Program-made: the position numbers and the translations under genes
Shown: positions 16,512 to 24,556 of the stretch, in pieces
Position numbering within the stretch: position 1 is the first letter of the stretch
How the letters are laid out: every line of letters begins with the position of its first letter
Notes under the pieces: generated by a model
Seen by the model: only the letters and a program-made list of their open reading frames with translations
What the model was told of the DNA's origin: nothing
Database searches by the model: none
DNA from: JBLHOS01 sp047623825
GTDB taxonomy: Bacteria; Pseudomonadota; Alphaproteobacteria; Rhodobacterales; Rhodobacteraceae
Direction of reading: 5' to 3'
Length of the DNA stretch: 48,467 nucleotides
Assembly: GCA_047623825.1 (NCBI GenBank)
Contig: JBLHOS010000012.1
Location: forward strand, 1 to 48,467

Positions 16512-17588
16512 ATGTTTTATCGTGAGGCGGGCGATTTCAAGACGTCCTACAACACTGACAGCCAGACCTTTCCGATTAAGTTCGACCGGTATCGGTATTA
16601 CGCAGTTTTGATCTTTGCGATCGGTGTGGTGCCATTTTTGATCAACGACTATTGGGCAAACTCTCTTTTGATCCCGTTCCTGATTTACGGGATTGCGGCG
16701 ATCGGCCTGAACATCCTGACGGGGTATTGCGGGCAGGTCAGCCTTGGGACCGGTGGGTTCATGGCGGTAGGGGCCTATGCAACCTATAAGTTGATGACCA
16801 GTTTTCCGGGGCTCGATATGGCGACAATCACTGTTTTGTCGGGCTTGGTGACGGCCATGGTGGGGGTCGTGTTCGGTCTGCCAAGTCTGCGGATCAAGGG
16901 CTTTTATTTAGCGGTGGCGACACTGGCAGCGCAGTTCTTTCTGGTTTGGCTGTTCAACAAGGTGCCGTGGTTCTTCAATTACTCTGCCTCGGGGCAGATC
17001 AACGCGCCAGAGCGCAGCATGTTTGGCATGGCGGTCACGGGGCCAAATGCCGAGTCGTGGGTCAAATATATGTTCTGCCTGCTCTTCTTGATTGCTGTGG
17101 CTTGGGTTGCCCGCAACCTGACGCGTGGGTCGTTGGGGCGGCAATGGATGGCGATCCGGGATATGGATATTGCCGCCGAGATCATCGGAGTGAGTCCGCT
17201 GCGCGCTAAGTTGACGGCCTTTGCGGTCAGTTCATTCTTCATTGGTATCGCGGGATCGCTTTTGTTCTCGGTTTATCTGGGAGCGGTTGAGGTTGGCGAA
17301 GTGTTCGGCATCTCAAAATCTTTCTTGGTTCTGTTCATGATCATCATTGGTGGCTTGGGCTCAATCTTTGGATCACTGGCGGGGGCGGCATTTATGGTGC
17401 TGCTGCCAGTCTTGTTGCGCAATGTGCTGACTGATGGATTTGGCTGGGACACAGCACTGGCCACTCATTTTGAATTTGTGATTGTGGGGGCGCTGATCAT
17501 GTTTTTCTTGATCGTTGAGCCGCATGGATTGGCGCAGCTGTGGCGTGTGACTAAGGAAAAATTGAGATTGTGGCCGTTCCCGCACTGA
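16512..17588 (+). CDS. livM: Branched-chain amino acid-type ABC permease, LivM type
   Basis: 358 residues. A soluble N-terminal stretch of about 30 residues precedes the first span. LivM hallmarks are AAIGLNILTGYCGQVSLGTG near residues 63-82, the SLRIKGFYLAVATLAAQ segment, and the C-terminal GGLGSIFGSLAGAAF. The cytoplasmic loop GRQWMAIRDMDIAAEIIGVS would contact the ATPases. It is the second pore subunit. The ATG is chosen by the GGAAGGG run about 10 bases upstream. Confidence 0.9.
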   Translation: MFYREAGDFKTSYNTDSQTFPIKFDRYRYYAVLIFAIGVVPFLINDYWANSLLIPFLIYGIAAIGLNILTGYCGQVSLGTGGFMAVGAYATYKLMTSFPGLDMATITVLSGLVTAMVGVVFGLPSLRIKGFYLAVATLAAQFFLVWLFNKVPWFFNYSASGQINAPERSMFGMAVTGPNAESWVKYMFCLLFLIAVAWVARNLTRGSLGRQWMAIRDMDIAAEIIGVSPLRAKLTAFAVSSFFIGIAGSLLFSVYLGAVEVGEVFGISKSFLVLFMIIIGGLGSIFGSLAGAAFMVLLPVLLRNVLTDGFGWDTALATHFEFVIVGALIMFFLIVEPHGLAQLWRVTKEKLRLWPFPH

Positions 17589-17669
17589 CGGACGCGGCGC
17601 AAAAGGTGAGACTAAAAAGATACTTCGACACCTAACGATTCGGACAAAACCTAAGGGAGGAATTAACCG

Positions 17670-18953
17670 ATGAAGAGACTAGCAACGTATGTGGTGGCAG
17701 GCCTTATGGCAGCAAGCCCCGTGATGGCGGATCTTGTATTCCCGTCGCTATCGTATCGGACTGGGCCCTATGCCGCCGGCGGTACGCCGTTTGCGGATGG
17801 CTATGCTGATTATTTCACCATGCTGAATGAGCGTGATGGCGGAATTGGCGGCGTGATGACCAACGTCATCGAATGCGAAACCGCCTATAACACAGAGCGT
17901 GGCGTTGAATGCTACGAGTCGACCAAAGGCGAAGGCGCGTTGGTTTACCAGCCGTTGTCCACAGGTATCACCTATCAGCTGATCCCACGGGCAACAGCGG
18001 ACGGTATCCCGATCCACTCGATGGGTTATGGCCGGACATCTGCCGCTGATGGCACAGTTTTCAGCCACGTCTTCAACTACCCTGGTAATTACTGGGACTC
18101 AGCTTCAGTGATCGTCAACTATCTGCTGGCCGAAAACGGTGGCTCGCTTGAAGGTCAGAAGATCGCATTGCTCTATCACAATTCAGCCTATGGCCGGGAG
18201 CCGATCCGCACGCTGGAAACTCTGGCAGAAATGCATGGGTTCGAACTGGTGCAGCTGGCCGTTGACCATCCTGGTCAAGAGCAGGGCAACCAATGGCTGA
18301 CCATCCGCCGTGAGCGTCCCGACTATGTCGTGATGTGGGGCTGGGGTGTGATGAACCAGGTTGCAGTGCAAGAAGCCGCGAACATCCGTTTCCCGATGGA
18401 GAATTTCATCGGCAACTGGTGGGCTGGTGCGGAGCATGATGTGACCCCGGCTGGTATGGACGCAGATGGCTATCGTTCGCTGAACATGAACGGTCTTGGC
18501 GATATGCCTGTGTTTGCGGAAATCCAGACCCATGTTCTGGATGCAGGCCTTGCAGCTGGTGACGGATCCAACCTTGGATCAGTGCTTTACACACGTGGGA
18601 TGTATGCCGCGATGTTGGCAGCTGAAGCGGTTTTGACGGCGCAAGAAATCCACGGCGTTGCTGAAATCGATGCGTCGATGATGCGTGACGGGATGGAAGC
18701 ACTGGTGATTACTGCGGCGCGTATGGAAGCGCTGGGCGCACCTGGTATCGGGCCAGAATTTGCCGTGTCTTGTGAAGATCATGGCGGAACAGGCCTGGGC
18801 CGGATTCAGCAGTGGAATGCCGCGGATCAGGAATGGGTCACTCTGACTGATTTCATCGCACCTGATGATAGCGTGACCGGTCCGTTGATCCTGGAAGACA
18901 GCGCGCAGTTTGCCGCTGAAAACAACATTGAGCCACGCTGCACCGACAGCTGA
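17670..18953 (+). CDS. ABC transporter substrate-binding protein, LivK/HAAT type
   Basis: A 427-residue periplasmic binding protein (type I fold, Peripla_BP_6). The signal peptide is about 20 residues (MKRLATYVVAGLMAASPVMA, cleavage after AMA-like VMA). The mature protein begins with the usual first strand and has FADGYADYFTMLNERDGGI, where canonical members read GxxxAxxxxNxxGGI. The GGGAGG ribosome-binding site 8-9 bases upstream is strong, suiting a subunit needed in excess. It sets ligand choice; the ligand is unknown. A strong hairpin follows, which would reduce read-through into livF. Confidence 0.9.
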   Translation: MKRLATYVVAGLMAASPVMADLVFPSLSYRTGPYAAGGTPFADGYADYFTMLNERDGGIGGVMTNVIECETAYNTERGVECYESTKGEGALVYQPLSTGITYQLIPRATADGIPIHSMGYGRTSAADGTVFSHVFNYPGNYWDSASVIVNYLLAENGGSLEGQKIALLYHNSAYGREPIRTLETLAEMHGFELVQLAVDHPGQEQGNQWLTIRRERPDYVVMWGWGVMNQVAVQEAANIRFPMENFIGNWWAGAEHDVTPAGMDADGYRSLNMNGLGDMPVFAEIQTHVLDAGLAAGDGSNLGSVLYTRGMYAAMLAAEAVLTAQEIHGVAEIDASMMRDGMEALVITAARMEALGAPGIGPEFAVSCEDHGGTGLGRIQQWNAADQEWVTLTDFIAPDDSVTGPLILEDSAQFAAENNIEPRCTDS

Positions 18954-18962
18954 GCCCGAAAT

Positions 18963-19006
18963 TTCGGCGGCAGCGCAGGCTGCCGCCGAAGCATTTTGAG
19001 TATTTT
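18963..19006 (+). terminator. Strong hairpin with T-rich tail between the binding protein and livF genes
   Basis: TTCGGCGGCAGC (18963-18974) pairs perfectly with GCTGCCGCCGAA (18979-18990) over 12 bp with a 4-base loop. GCATTTTGAGTATTTTT follows. It is a textbook intrinsic terminator placed inside an otherwise co-directional transporter operon, so it may set the ratio of binding protein to ATPase or stabilise the upstream mRNA 3' end. Confidence 0.8.
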
Positions 19007-19080
19007 TACTAAGAAAAAGGCAGGGGCGCGTTAACCTTAATGCGAGGTGACGGCCCAAGAGTTCGAGGAGATCGCCTGCG

Positions 19081-19905
19081 ATGCTGGATGCCGGACGCAC
19101 CGAAGAGACCTTGCTGGAGGTCAACAATATCGAAGTGATCTACAACCATGTCATTCTGGTTTTAAAAGGCGTCAGCCTGAGTGTGCCCAAAGGTGGCATT
19201 ACGGCCCTGCTGGGTGGTAACGGCGCTGGCAAGACCACAACCCTGAAGGCCATTTCAAACCTGCTGCATTCTGAGCGCGGGGAGGTGACCAAAGGTTCAA
19301 TCGAATACCGTGGTGAGCGGGTTCAGAACCTGACCCCGACAGATATGGTTCGGCGAGGCGTTATTCAGGTCATGGAAGGCCGGCATTGTTTTGAACACCT
19401 GACAATCGAAGAGAACCTGTTGACTGGTTCCTACACGCGCAAGGCCAGCAAGGCCGCAATCGCGGCGGATCTGGAGCTGGTCTATACCTATTTCCCGCGC
19501 CTCAAAGAGCGGCGCAAAAGCCAGGCAGGTTATACCTCGGGTGGTGAGCAGCAGATGTGCGCCATTGGCCGCGCGCTAATGTCGCGACCTGAGACGATTT
19601 TGCTGGATGAGCCCAGTATGGGATTGGCACCGCAACTTGTCGAAGAAATTTTTGGCATCGTCAAAGACTTGAACGAGCGGGAAGGCGTCAGCTTTCTTCT
19701 TGCCGAACAAAATACCAACGTCGCGCTGAGATTTGCCCATTATGGCTATATTTTGGAGAGCGGTCGTGTGGTGATGGACGGGGTGGCGGCGGATCTTCGC
19801 GAGAATCCAGACGTCAAAGAATTCTACCTTGGAATGTCTGATGAGGGACGCAAGTCGTTTCGCGATGTGCGGTCTTACCGCCGCCGGAAGCGATGGCTAA
19901 GTTAA
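19081..19905 (+). CDS. livF: ABC transporter ATP-binding protein, LivF type
   Basis: 274 residues. Walker A is LLGGNGAGKTTTLK near residues 44-57, the signature YTSGGEQQMCAIGRAL near residue 152, and Walker B ILLDEPSMGLAP. The C-terminus extends past the usual LivF end with a basic stretch (SYRRRKRWLS). The ATG at 19081 has GAGGAG about ten bases upstream, a loose spacing. It supplies the second ATPase of the importer after the internal terminator, so a separate promoter in 18991-19080 is possible. The 3' end runs up to or into the PaaK-like gene. Confidence 0.9.
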   Translation: MLDAGRTEETLLEVNNIEVIYNHVILVLKGVSLSVPKGGITALLGGNGAGKTTTLKAISNLLHSERGEVTKGSIEYRGERVQNLTPTDMVRRGVIQVMEGRHCFEHLTIEENLLTGSYTRKASKAAIAADLELVYTYFPRLKERRKSQAGYTSGGEQQMCAIGRALMSRPETILLDEPSMGLAPQLVEEIFGIVKDLNEREGVSFLLAEQNTNVALRFAHYGYILESGRVVMDGVAADLRENPDVKEFYLGMSDEGRKSFRDVRSYRRRKRWLS

Positions 19906-19922
19906 TGAAGGACGGGGTCAGT

Positions 19923-21116
19923 ATGTTTTACGATGGGTTGGAAACCCGCTCGGCGGATGCGCGCGCGGCGGCCCAGTCGGAGCAGTTGTTGAGCCAGCTT
20001 GAGCGCGTTCAATCCGCCTCTGGGTCGAGCCTGACTTTGGAGGGTCCTATCCGATCAATTGAGGATCTGCCGCGATTGCCGGTGCTGCGCAAATCCGCGC
20101 TAAGCATCGGACAGGCCAAAACGCCACCGTTTGGCGGTATGTCGGTTTCAAACGTAGCGCACATATTCCAATCCCCCGGCCCAATTTATGAGCCTGGCGG
20201 GATCAGCCATGACTGGTGGCGGATTGGACGATTTTTGCATGCCGCTGGCATTGGTCCGGGTGACATCGTCCAGAACTGTTTCAGCTATCATCTGACGCCC
20301 GCCGGCATGATTTTTGAAAGCGGCGCACGCGCCGTCGGGGCGACTGTGTTGCCCGCTGGAACCGGGCAGACAGAATTACAGGTGCGCGCAGCCAAAGACG
20401 TGGGCAGCACAGCCTACGCGGGAACTCCCGACTATCTGAAGATCATTTTAGACAAGGCTGACGTGATGGGGATCACGCTGAAGATCACCAAGGCTGCGGT
20501 CGGTGGTGGTGCGCTGTTCCCGTCCTTGCGTGCAGAATACGCTGACCGTGGGATCAGGTGTTTGCAAAATTATGCGACAGCTGATCTGGGCAATGTGGCA
20601 TATGAAACTCCGGCGCTGGAAGGTATGATCGTCGATGAGGGCGTGATTGTTGAGATTGTGCGCCCCGGTACCGGTGATCTGGTTGCGATCGGCGAAGTCG
20701 GGGAGGTTGTGGTGACCTCATTGAACCCTGACTATCCGTTGATCCGGTTTGCAACGGGTGATTTGTCTGCGGTATTGCCGGGGACCAGTCCATGCGGCCG
20801 TACCAACTTGCGGATTAAAGGTTGGATGGGACGGGCTGATCAGACAACTAAGATCAAGGGCATGTTTGTGCGGCCAGAGCAGGTTGCCGATCTTGTCCGG
20901 CATCACCCGGAAATTTCCAAGGCGCGGGTGATTGCGACCCGCGATGGGGAAAGTGATGTGATGACAGTTCAGGTTGAGGGGATTGGCGCCGACTTGGCGG
21001 CAATCGAGGCGTCAGTCATGGCAACATTGAGGTTGCGGGGTAGGGTTGAGATTGTCGACCCGGGCACCCTACCAAATGACGGCAAAGTCATTGACGACCA
21101 ACGGGTTTACGAGTGA
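19923..21116 (+). CDS. Phenylacetate-CoA ligase family protein (PaaK-like)
   Basis: About 397 residues, ANL superfamily, PaaK branch. The N-terminus MFYDGLETRSADARAA matches the first residues typical of the family, which is why ATG 19923 (GGACGGGG upstream) is preferred over the in-frame ATGs at 19893 and 19905. It has the aryl/acyl-binding core around NYATADLGNVAYE, then the hinge aspartate RFATGDLSAV and GRADQTTKIKGMFV with the catalytic region near the C-terminus. The usual glycine-rich phosphate loop is reduced (FQSPGPIYEPGG), as is normal for PaaK relatives. It should form CoA thioesters of an aromatic or other acid, so this transporter locus carries two distinct CoA ligases. Confidence 0.85.
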   Translation: MFYDGLETRSADARAAAQSEQLLSQLERVQSASGSSLTLEGPIRSIEDLPRLPVLRKSALSIGQAKTPPFGGMSVSNVAHIFQSPGPIYEPGGISHDWWRIGRFLHAAGIGPGDIVQNCFSYHLTPAGMIFESGARAVGATVLPAGTGQTELQVRAAKDVGSTAYAGTPDYLKIILDKADVMGITLKITKAAVGGGALFPSLRAEYADRGIRCLQNYATADLGNVAYETPALEGMIVDEGVIVEIVRPGTGDLVAIGEVGEVVVTSLNPDYPLIRFATGDLSAVLPGTSPCGRTNLRIKGWMGRADQTTKIKGMFVRPEQVADLVRHHPEISKARVIATRDGESDVMTVQVEGIGADLAAIEASVMATLRLRGRVEIVDPGTLPNDGKVIDDQRVYE

Positions 21117-21126
21117 CACCGTCGGT

Positions 21127-21654
21127 GTGAGATACGTATTTTTCAAAATTTGTACTGGGCTTGTTTGGATGTCCTGGGTTGGATCTGCTGTCGCGCAGAC
21201 AGCGCAGGAGACCGCCTTTGCTCGCGGCGTTCTAGACCAATTGCAGCGCCCCTCAATAGAAAATGGGCGCGAATATTGTGGCTATATAGGGATCAGCCCG
21301 TCCGGTGAGATTGTGATGACCCCAGCCCAACGTGGGCGCGAAGGCAGCTGTCTGTCCCGCGCCGCTGAGGAGGGGATGCAATTCATCGCCTCGTTTCACA
21401 CGCACGGGTCGTATAGTTCGGAATATGACAGCGAAGTTCCATCGTCTGATGATGTCTTGGGCGATTGGGAAGAGGGGCTAAATGGCTGGATCTCAACTCC
21501 GGGTGGTCGGATTTGGTTCGTAGACGGGGCGCTGCGAATAGCGCGGCTGATCTGCGATGTCGGATGTGTGACAATGGATGCGAATTACGACGAGCGGGAG
21601 ACCGGCCCGATTGCTGCCAGCTACACATTGCAGGATTTGCTGAACCGCGAATGA
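21127..21654 (+). CDS. Secreted DUF4329-like protein with JAB/MPN-type HTH motif
   Basis: About 175 residues from a GTG at 21127, giving a signal peptide (VRYVFFKICTGLVWMSW then SAVAQ). The mature part has YCGYIGISPSGEI, then SFHTHGSYSSEYDSEVPSSD, which recalls the His-x-His and Ser-x-x-Asp metal ligands of JAB1/MPN peptidases with a longer insertion, and WISTPGGRIWFVDG. I assign it to DUF4329-like proteins of Rhodobacterales. An upstream in-frame start inside the PaaK-like gene is unlikely because it would remove the signal peptide. The ribosome-binding site is weak. It ends in ATGA, overlapping the start of a short reading frame. Confidence 0.65.
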   Translation: MRYVFFKICTGLVWMSWVGSAVAQTAQETAFARGVLDQLQRPSIENGREYCGYIGISPSGEIVMTPAQRGREGSCLSRAAEEGMQFIASFHTHGSYSSEYDSEVPSSDDVLGDWEEGLNGWISTPGGRIWFVDGALRIARLICDVGCVTMDANYDERETGPIAASYTLQDLLNRE

Positions 21655-21726
21655 CCGGGTTGGTCAAAGGCGATGTCCTGCCTTTGCCAAACTATTTTTT
21701 AACCTTGTTGCGGCACTACATCTTTT

Positions 21727-22455
21727 ATGGTGCGCTCTGCTCTTCTCAGGCCCTTGCGGCGATCGATATCCGTCCGACCTTGGCTGTATCTGCCATGGCG
21801 GCAGTGGCGCAGGCCGGGTACCGTTTTGACAGATCATACCAATCTGGTGATCGAAGGCGTTCCACGATGCGCTAATACATGGGTTGAGCAGGTCGTGCGG
21901 CATGCCAAGCCAGGGATCAAACTGGCGCATCATTCCCACGCAGCGGCGCATGTGATTGCGGCCGTTGATCGCGGAATTGGCGTGTTGGTGTTGCACCGGT
22001 GCCCAGATGCTGCCGTTGCCTCGCGACTGGCGCATGAAGGTGATTTAAACCCAGCCGCCGCGCGTACTGCATATCTGGATTATGTCGCATTTTATGATCG
22101 AATTTTGCGGATACGGGCCTCAGATCACCTGCTTTGGGCCAGTTTTGACACCGTAACAAAATGTCCCGGTATGCTAATCACAGCGTTGAACGTGCGTTTT
22201 GATCTTCATCTTGATGCGCTTGATGGGCCCCAAGATATGCAGGCCATAAGAATGCGAATGGATGCTGCGGCCCAAGTACGTCGCGGATCCGTCCGATCAG
22301 CCAGTCACCCCGAAGGACAAGATGATCAGCGGTTGGCACGGCGCGCATGTGCTGAGGATATTGTCAGATCTAATGCGGCGGCCTCGGCGCGGCGCGCGGC
22401 ATTGTCTTTATGGCCGTATTTGCCCTGTGACGTGACCCAAAGGCGGGCCGCGTAA
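21727..22455 (+). CDS. Sulfotransferase-like protein with altered PAPS motifs; possible frameshifted N-terminus
   Basis: 242 residues. LVIEGVPRCANTWVEQ near residues 39-54 matches the sulfotransferase phosphate-loop region (usual PRSGTT or PRSANT), and GVLVLHRCPDAAVAS matches the 3'-phosphate motif (usual RDP). In both a Cys replaces the expected residue, so PAPS binding may be impaired. No ribosome-binding site precedes ATG 21727. A separate frame opens at ATG 21651, overlaps the DUF4329 stop (ATGA) and encodes LPNYFLTLLRHYIFYG before drifting into a different frame from this gene. A single base shift near 21727 would join the two. The alternatives are a decaying gene, a sequence error, or two genuine ORFs. 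Confidence 0.55.
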   Translation: MVRSALLRPLRRSISVRPWLYLPWRQWRRPGTVLTDHTNLVIEGVPRCANTWVEQVVRHAKPGIKLAHHSHAAAHVIAAVDRGIGVLVLHRCPDAAVASRLAHEGDLNPAAARTAYLDYVAFYDRILRIRASDHLLWASFDTVTKCPGMLITALNVRFDLHLDALDGPQDMQAIRMRMDAAAQVRRGSVRSASHPEGQDDQRLARRACAEDIVRSNAAASARRAALSLWPYLPCDVTQRRAA

Positions 22456-23261
22456 TGCGCCCGGGTTTCTTGATCATTGGTGCGATGAAAGCGGGAACAA
22501 CGACGCTTTATGCGGACCTCAGGACCGTAGCGGGCCTCTATTTGCCGCCTGAAAAAGAGCCGGAGGATCTGACGTCGGATACCGTTCTAGAGGCAGCTGG
22601 GCTCCAAGCCTATTTAGCTAAATTTTGCGATGCGCCAGCGAACGCACTTTGTGGGGAAGCGTCGACCGCGTATTCTAAACGACCGACTTTTGAAGGTGTA
22701 GCTGAGCGGGCGTTGCGGGTTTGTGGCCCCGACCTAAAGGTCATCTACCTTTTGCGTGACCCGATTGCGCGGATTGAAAGCCAGTACCGCCATGAATGGG
22801 GACTTGGGCTGGAAGCCAGACCCCTTAAGATGGCGGCGTTCGACAGCACCTATCTTGGCTACAGCCGGTATGACTGGCAACTGGCACCGTGGCGCGCAGT
22901 GCTGCCCCCAGAACAAATCCTGATCCTGCGGATTGAGGATTATCTGGCCGACCGACAAGCGGGGCTTAACCAAATGTGCGCTTTTTTGGGAGTCGCTGCA
23001 GGACAGTCTGGCAATGAACACCTCAACGCCAGCTTTGGAAAACGGATTGCGCGGCGTGGTGGACTGGCTGAGCGCATCATGCGCGCCCCACTTTATCAAT
23101 ATCACCTAAAGCCCTATCTGCCCAAGGCGCTGCATCGGGCTGGGCGGCGGTTGCTGTTGCAACGGACAGTTCAGGGTGGCGATGTCCTGACAGCAGTGGA
23201 CCGCGCGAGGTTACGCCGCAAACTGCTGGCCGATCCGATTGCTGGGGCATATTTGTCATGA
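22455..23261 (+). CDS. PAPS-dependent sulfotransferase
   Basis: 268 residues. The N-terminal FLIIGAMKAGTTTLYADL is a clean 5'-phosphosulfate loop, and LKVIYLLRDPIARIESQYR supplies the 3'-phosphate motif with RDP and a serine. EKEP between them (residues near 34-37) is the usual region of substrate sulfotransferases acting on sugars. It transfers sulfate from PAPS to a hydroxyl or amine. Its neighbours, a polymerase/ligase-like protein and a flippase, suggest a polysaccharide acceptor. Start ATG 22455 overlaps the stop of the preceding gene by one base (TAATG). The cytoplasmic location implies sulfation before or during repeat-unit assembly. Confidence 0.85.
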   Translation: MRPGFLIIGAMKAGTTTLYADLRTVAGLYLPPEKEPEDLTSDTVLEAAGLQAYLAKFCDAPANALCGEASTAYSKRPTFEGVAERALRVCGPDLKVIYLLRDPIARIESQYRHEWGLGLEARPLKMAAFDSTYLGYSRYDWQLAPWRAVLPPEQILILRIEDYLADRQAGLNQMCAFLGVAAGQSGNEHLNASFGKRIARRGGLAERIMRAPLYQYHLKPYLPKALHRAGRRLLLQRTVQGGDVLTAVDRARLRRKLLADPIAGAYLS

Positions 23262-24556
23262 CCCGCAGAATCGGTGGAACCGTGGACTGGCTGATCGTGA
23301 TGATCCTGGTTCTGGGCCCTTTGCAATGGATCACATTGGCTGACATTGGATTGACGCTAAAACCCGTCCATCTACCACTTTTTCTGGTGGCGGGTTTTGG
23401 CGTCGCAGCGAGACTTGGTCGGCGCCAATCTATTGAAATTGATCGATCTTGTTTGGCTGCGATTGGCCCCTTTACGGTGAGCTATCTAGTCTATCTCCTA
23501 GCACTCTATGTTGGGTGTTTCTATGCGGCCTCTCCTGCATTTGGCCTGAGCCTAGTCTTTAAACTATGCCTTCAAGCTGCCATAGGTTTTGGTGTCTTCC
23601 TATATTTCGTGCAGCTTTCAACGCGGCGGATCTTTGACAGTCTGTTGTTGGGATCACTTTTATCTGGGATCACGTTTCTTTTGGTCGCCAGCTATACGTT
23701 GGCGCTTAGAGGGGAGTCGTTGCCAGGACTTGTCTTGCAAGCGGTCACCACCGGGAACCCGGCGTTGTTGCAGTTCAAACTATTTTTGACCCTGTTTAAC
23801 GCAGGTGATTGGAACGGCGGCGTACGCACGCCGGCCTCGCTTCGCCAAGTGACGATGGCATTCTTCTATCTGTCCCTGATGATCTCATTGCACAGGGTCC
23901 TGGTACCTGGCAGTGCGCCAAAAGTCCGTATGCTGGCCTGGAGCAGTGCTGGGATCGCTCTTTTTATACTATTGATCAGCCTAAGCCGTAGCTTGATTTT
24001 GGTTTCGGCCGTTGGTCTTGGTCTGGTCAGCCTCTCGTTGATCCGGGAGCGGGCGCACAGGTTGATTTTTGGGTGTCTGGCCTTCGGATTATCGGCCTTT
24101 GCGATCTTCTTGCTGCGTGATCCCAGTGGGATCATCGGGCTGGTTGAGGCCCGTTTTGGTGGGCTCAACCAGGATGGTCGCCTGCTGCAATACGCCAAGT
24201 CGTTTGAGACGATTGCCGCCGCCCCGATCTGGGGACAAGGCACTGGCCATATGGACGAATTTCGGGTGGGCACGACCAATATGGTGCATAATCTGTTGTT
24301 GGGTGCATGGGTGCAGGCTGGAATTTGGGCAGTTTTGGCCGCGCTGACGTTCACCGCCGCGCTGGTCTGGATGATGTGGGAAAGGGGCAGAATCTTTTGG
24401 CGCCAACCCGCTCTGATTAGTTTGGTAGCACTTCCCATATTGCCAGTGATCCGCAGTCAGCTGGGTGGGCAGGGTGGCAACTATACCTTGCCGGAATTCC
24501 TTGCGATCATCTTGTTCGTGTCGCTGGTTTATCGGGCTGATCTGTCGCGCTGGTAG
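23258..24556 (+). CDS. O-antigen ligase/polymerase family membrane protein (Wzy/WaaL-like)
   Basis: 432 residues with about 11 hydrophobic segments. The family loop WGQGTGHMDEF followed by NMVHNLLLGAWVQAG (His after Asn-Met-Val) near residues 330-355 is characteristic of the O-antigen ligase superfamily. The likely role is polymerising lipid-linked repeats in the periplasm, or ligating them to a carrier. It overlaps the sulfotransferase by 4 bases (ATGA). Its 3' end overlaps the convergent flippase gene by 50 bases, so both C-termini are encoded on opposite strands of the same DNA. Confidence 0.8.
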   Translation: MTRRIGGTVDWLIVMILVLGPLQWITLADIGLTLKPVHLPLFLVAGFGVAARLGRRQSIEIDRSCLAAIGPFTVSYLVYLLALYVGCFYAASPAFGLSLVFKLCLQAAIGFGVFLYFVQLSTRRIFDSLLLGSLLSGITFLLVASYTLALRGESLPGLVLQAVTTGNPALLQFKLFLTLFNAGDWNGGVRTPASLRQVTMAFFYLSLMISLHRVLVPGSAPKVRMLAWSSAGIALFILLISLSRSLILVSAVGLGLVSLSLIRERAHRLIFGCLAFGLSAFAIFLLRDPSGIIGLVEARFGGLNQDGRLLQYAKSFETIAAAPIWGQGTGHMDEFRVGTTNMVHNLLLGAWVQAGIWAVLAALTFTAALVWMMWERGRIFWRQPALISLVALPILPVIRSQLGGQGGNYTLPEFLAIILFVSLVYRADLSRW

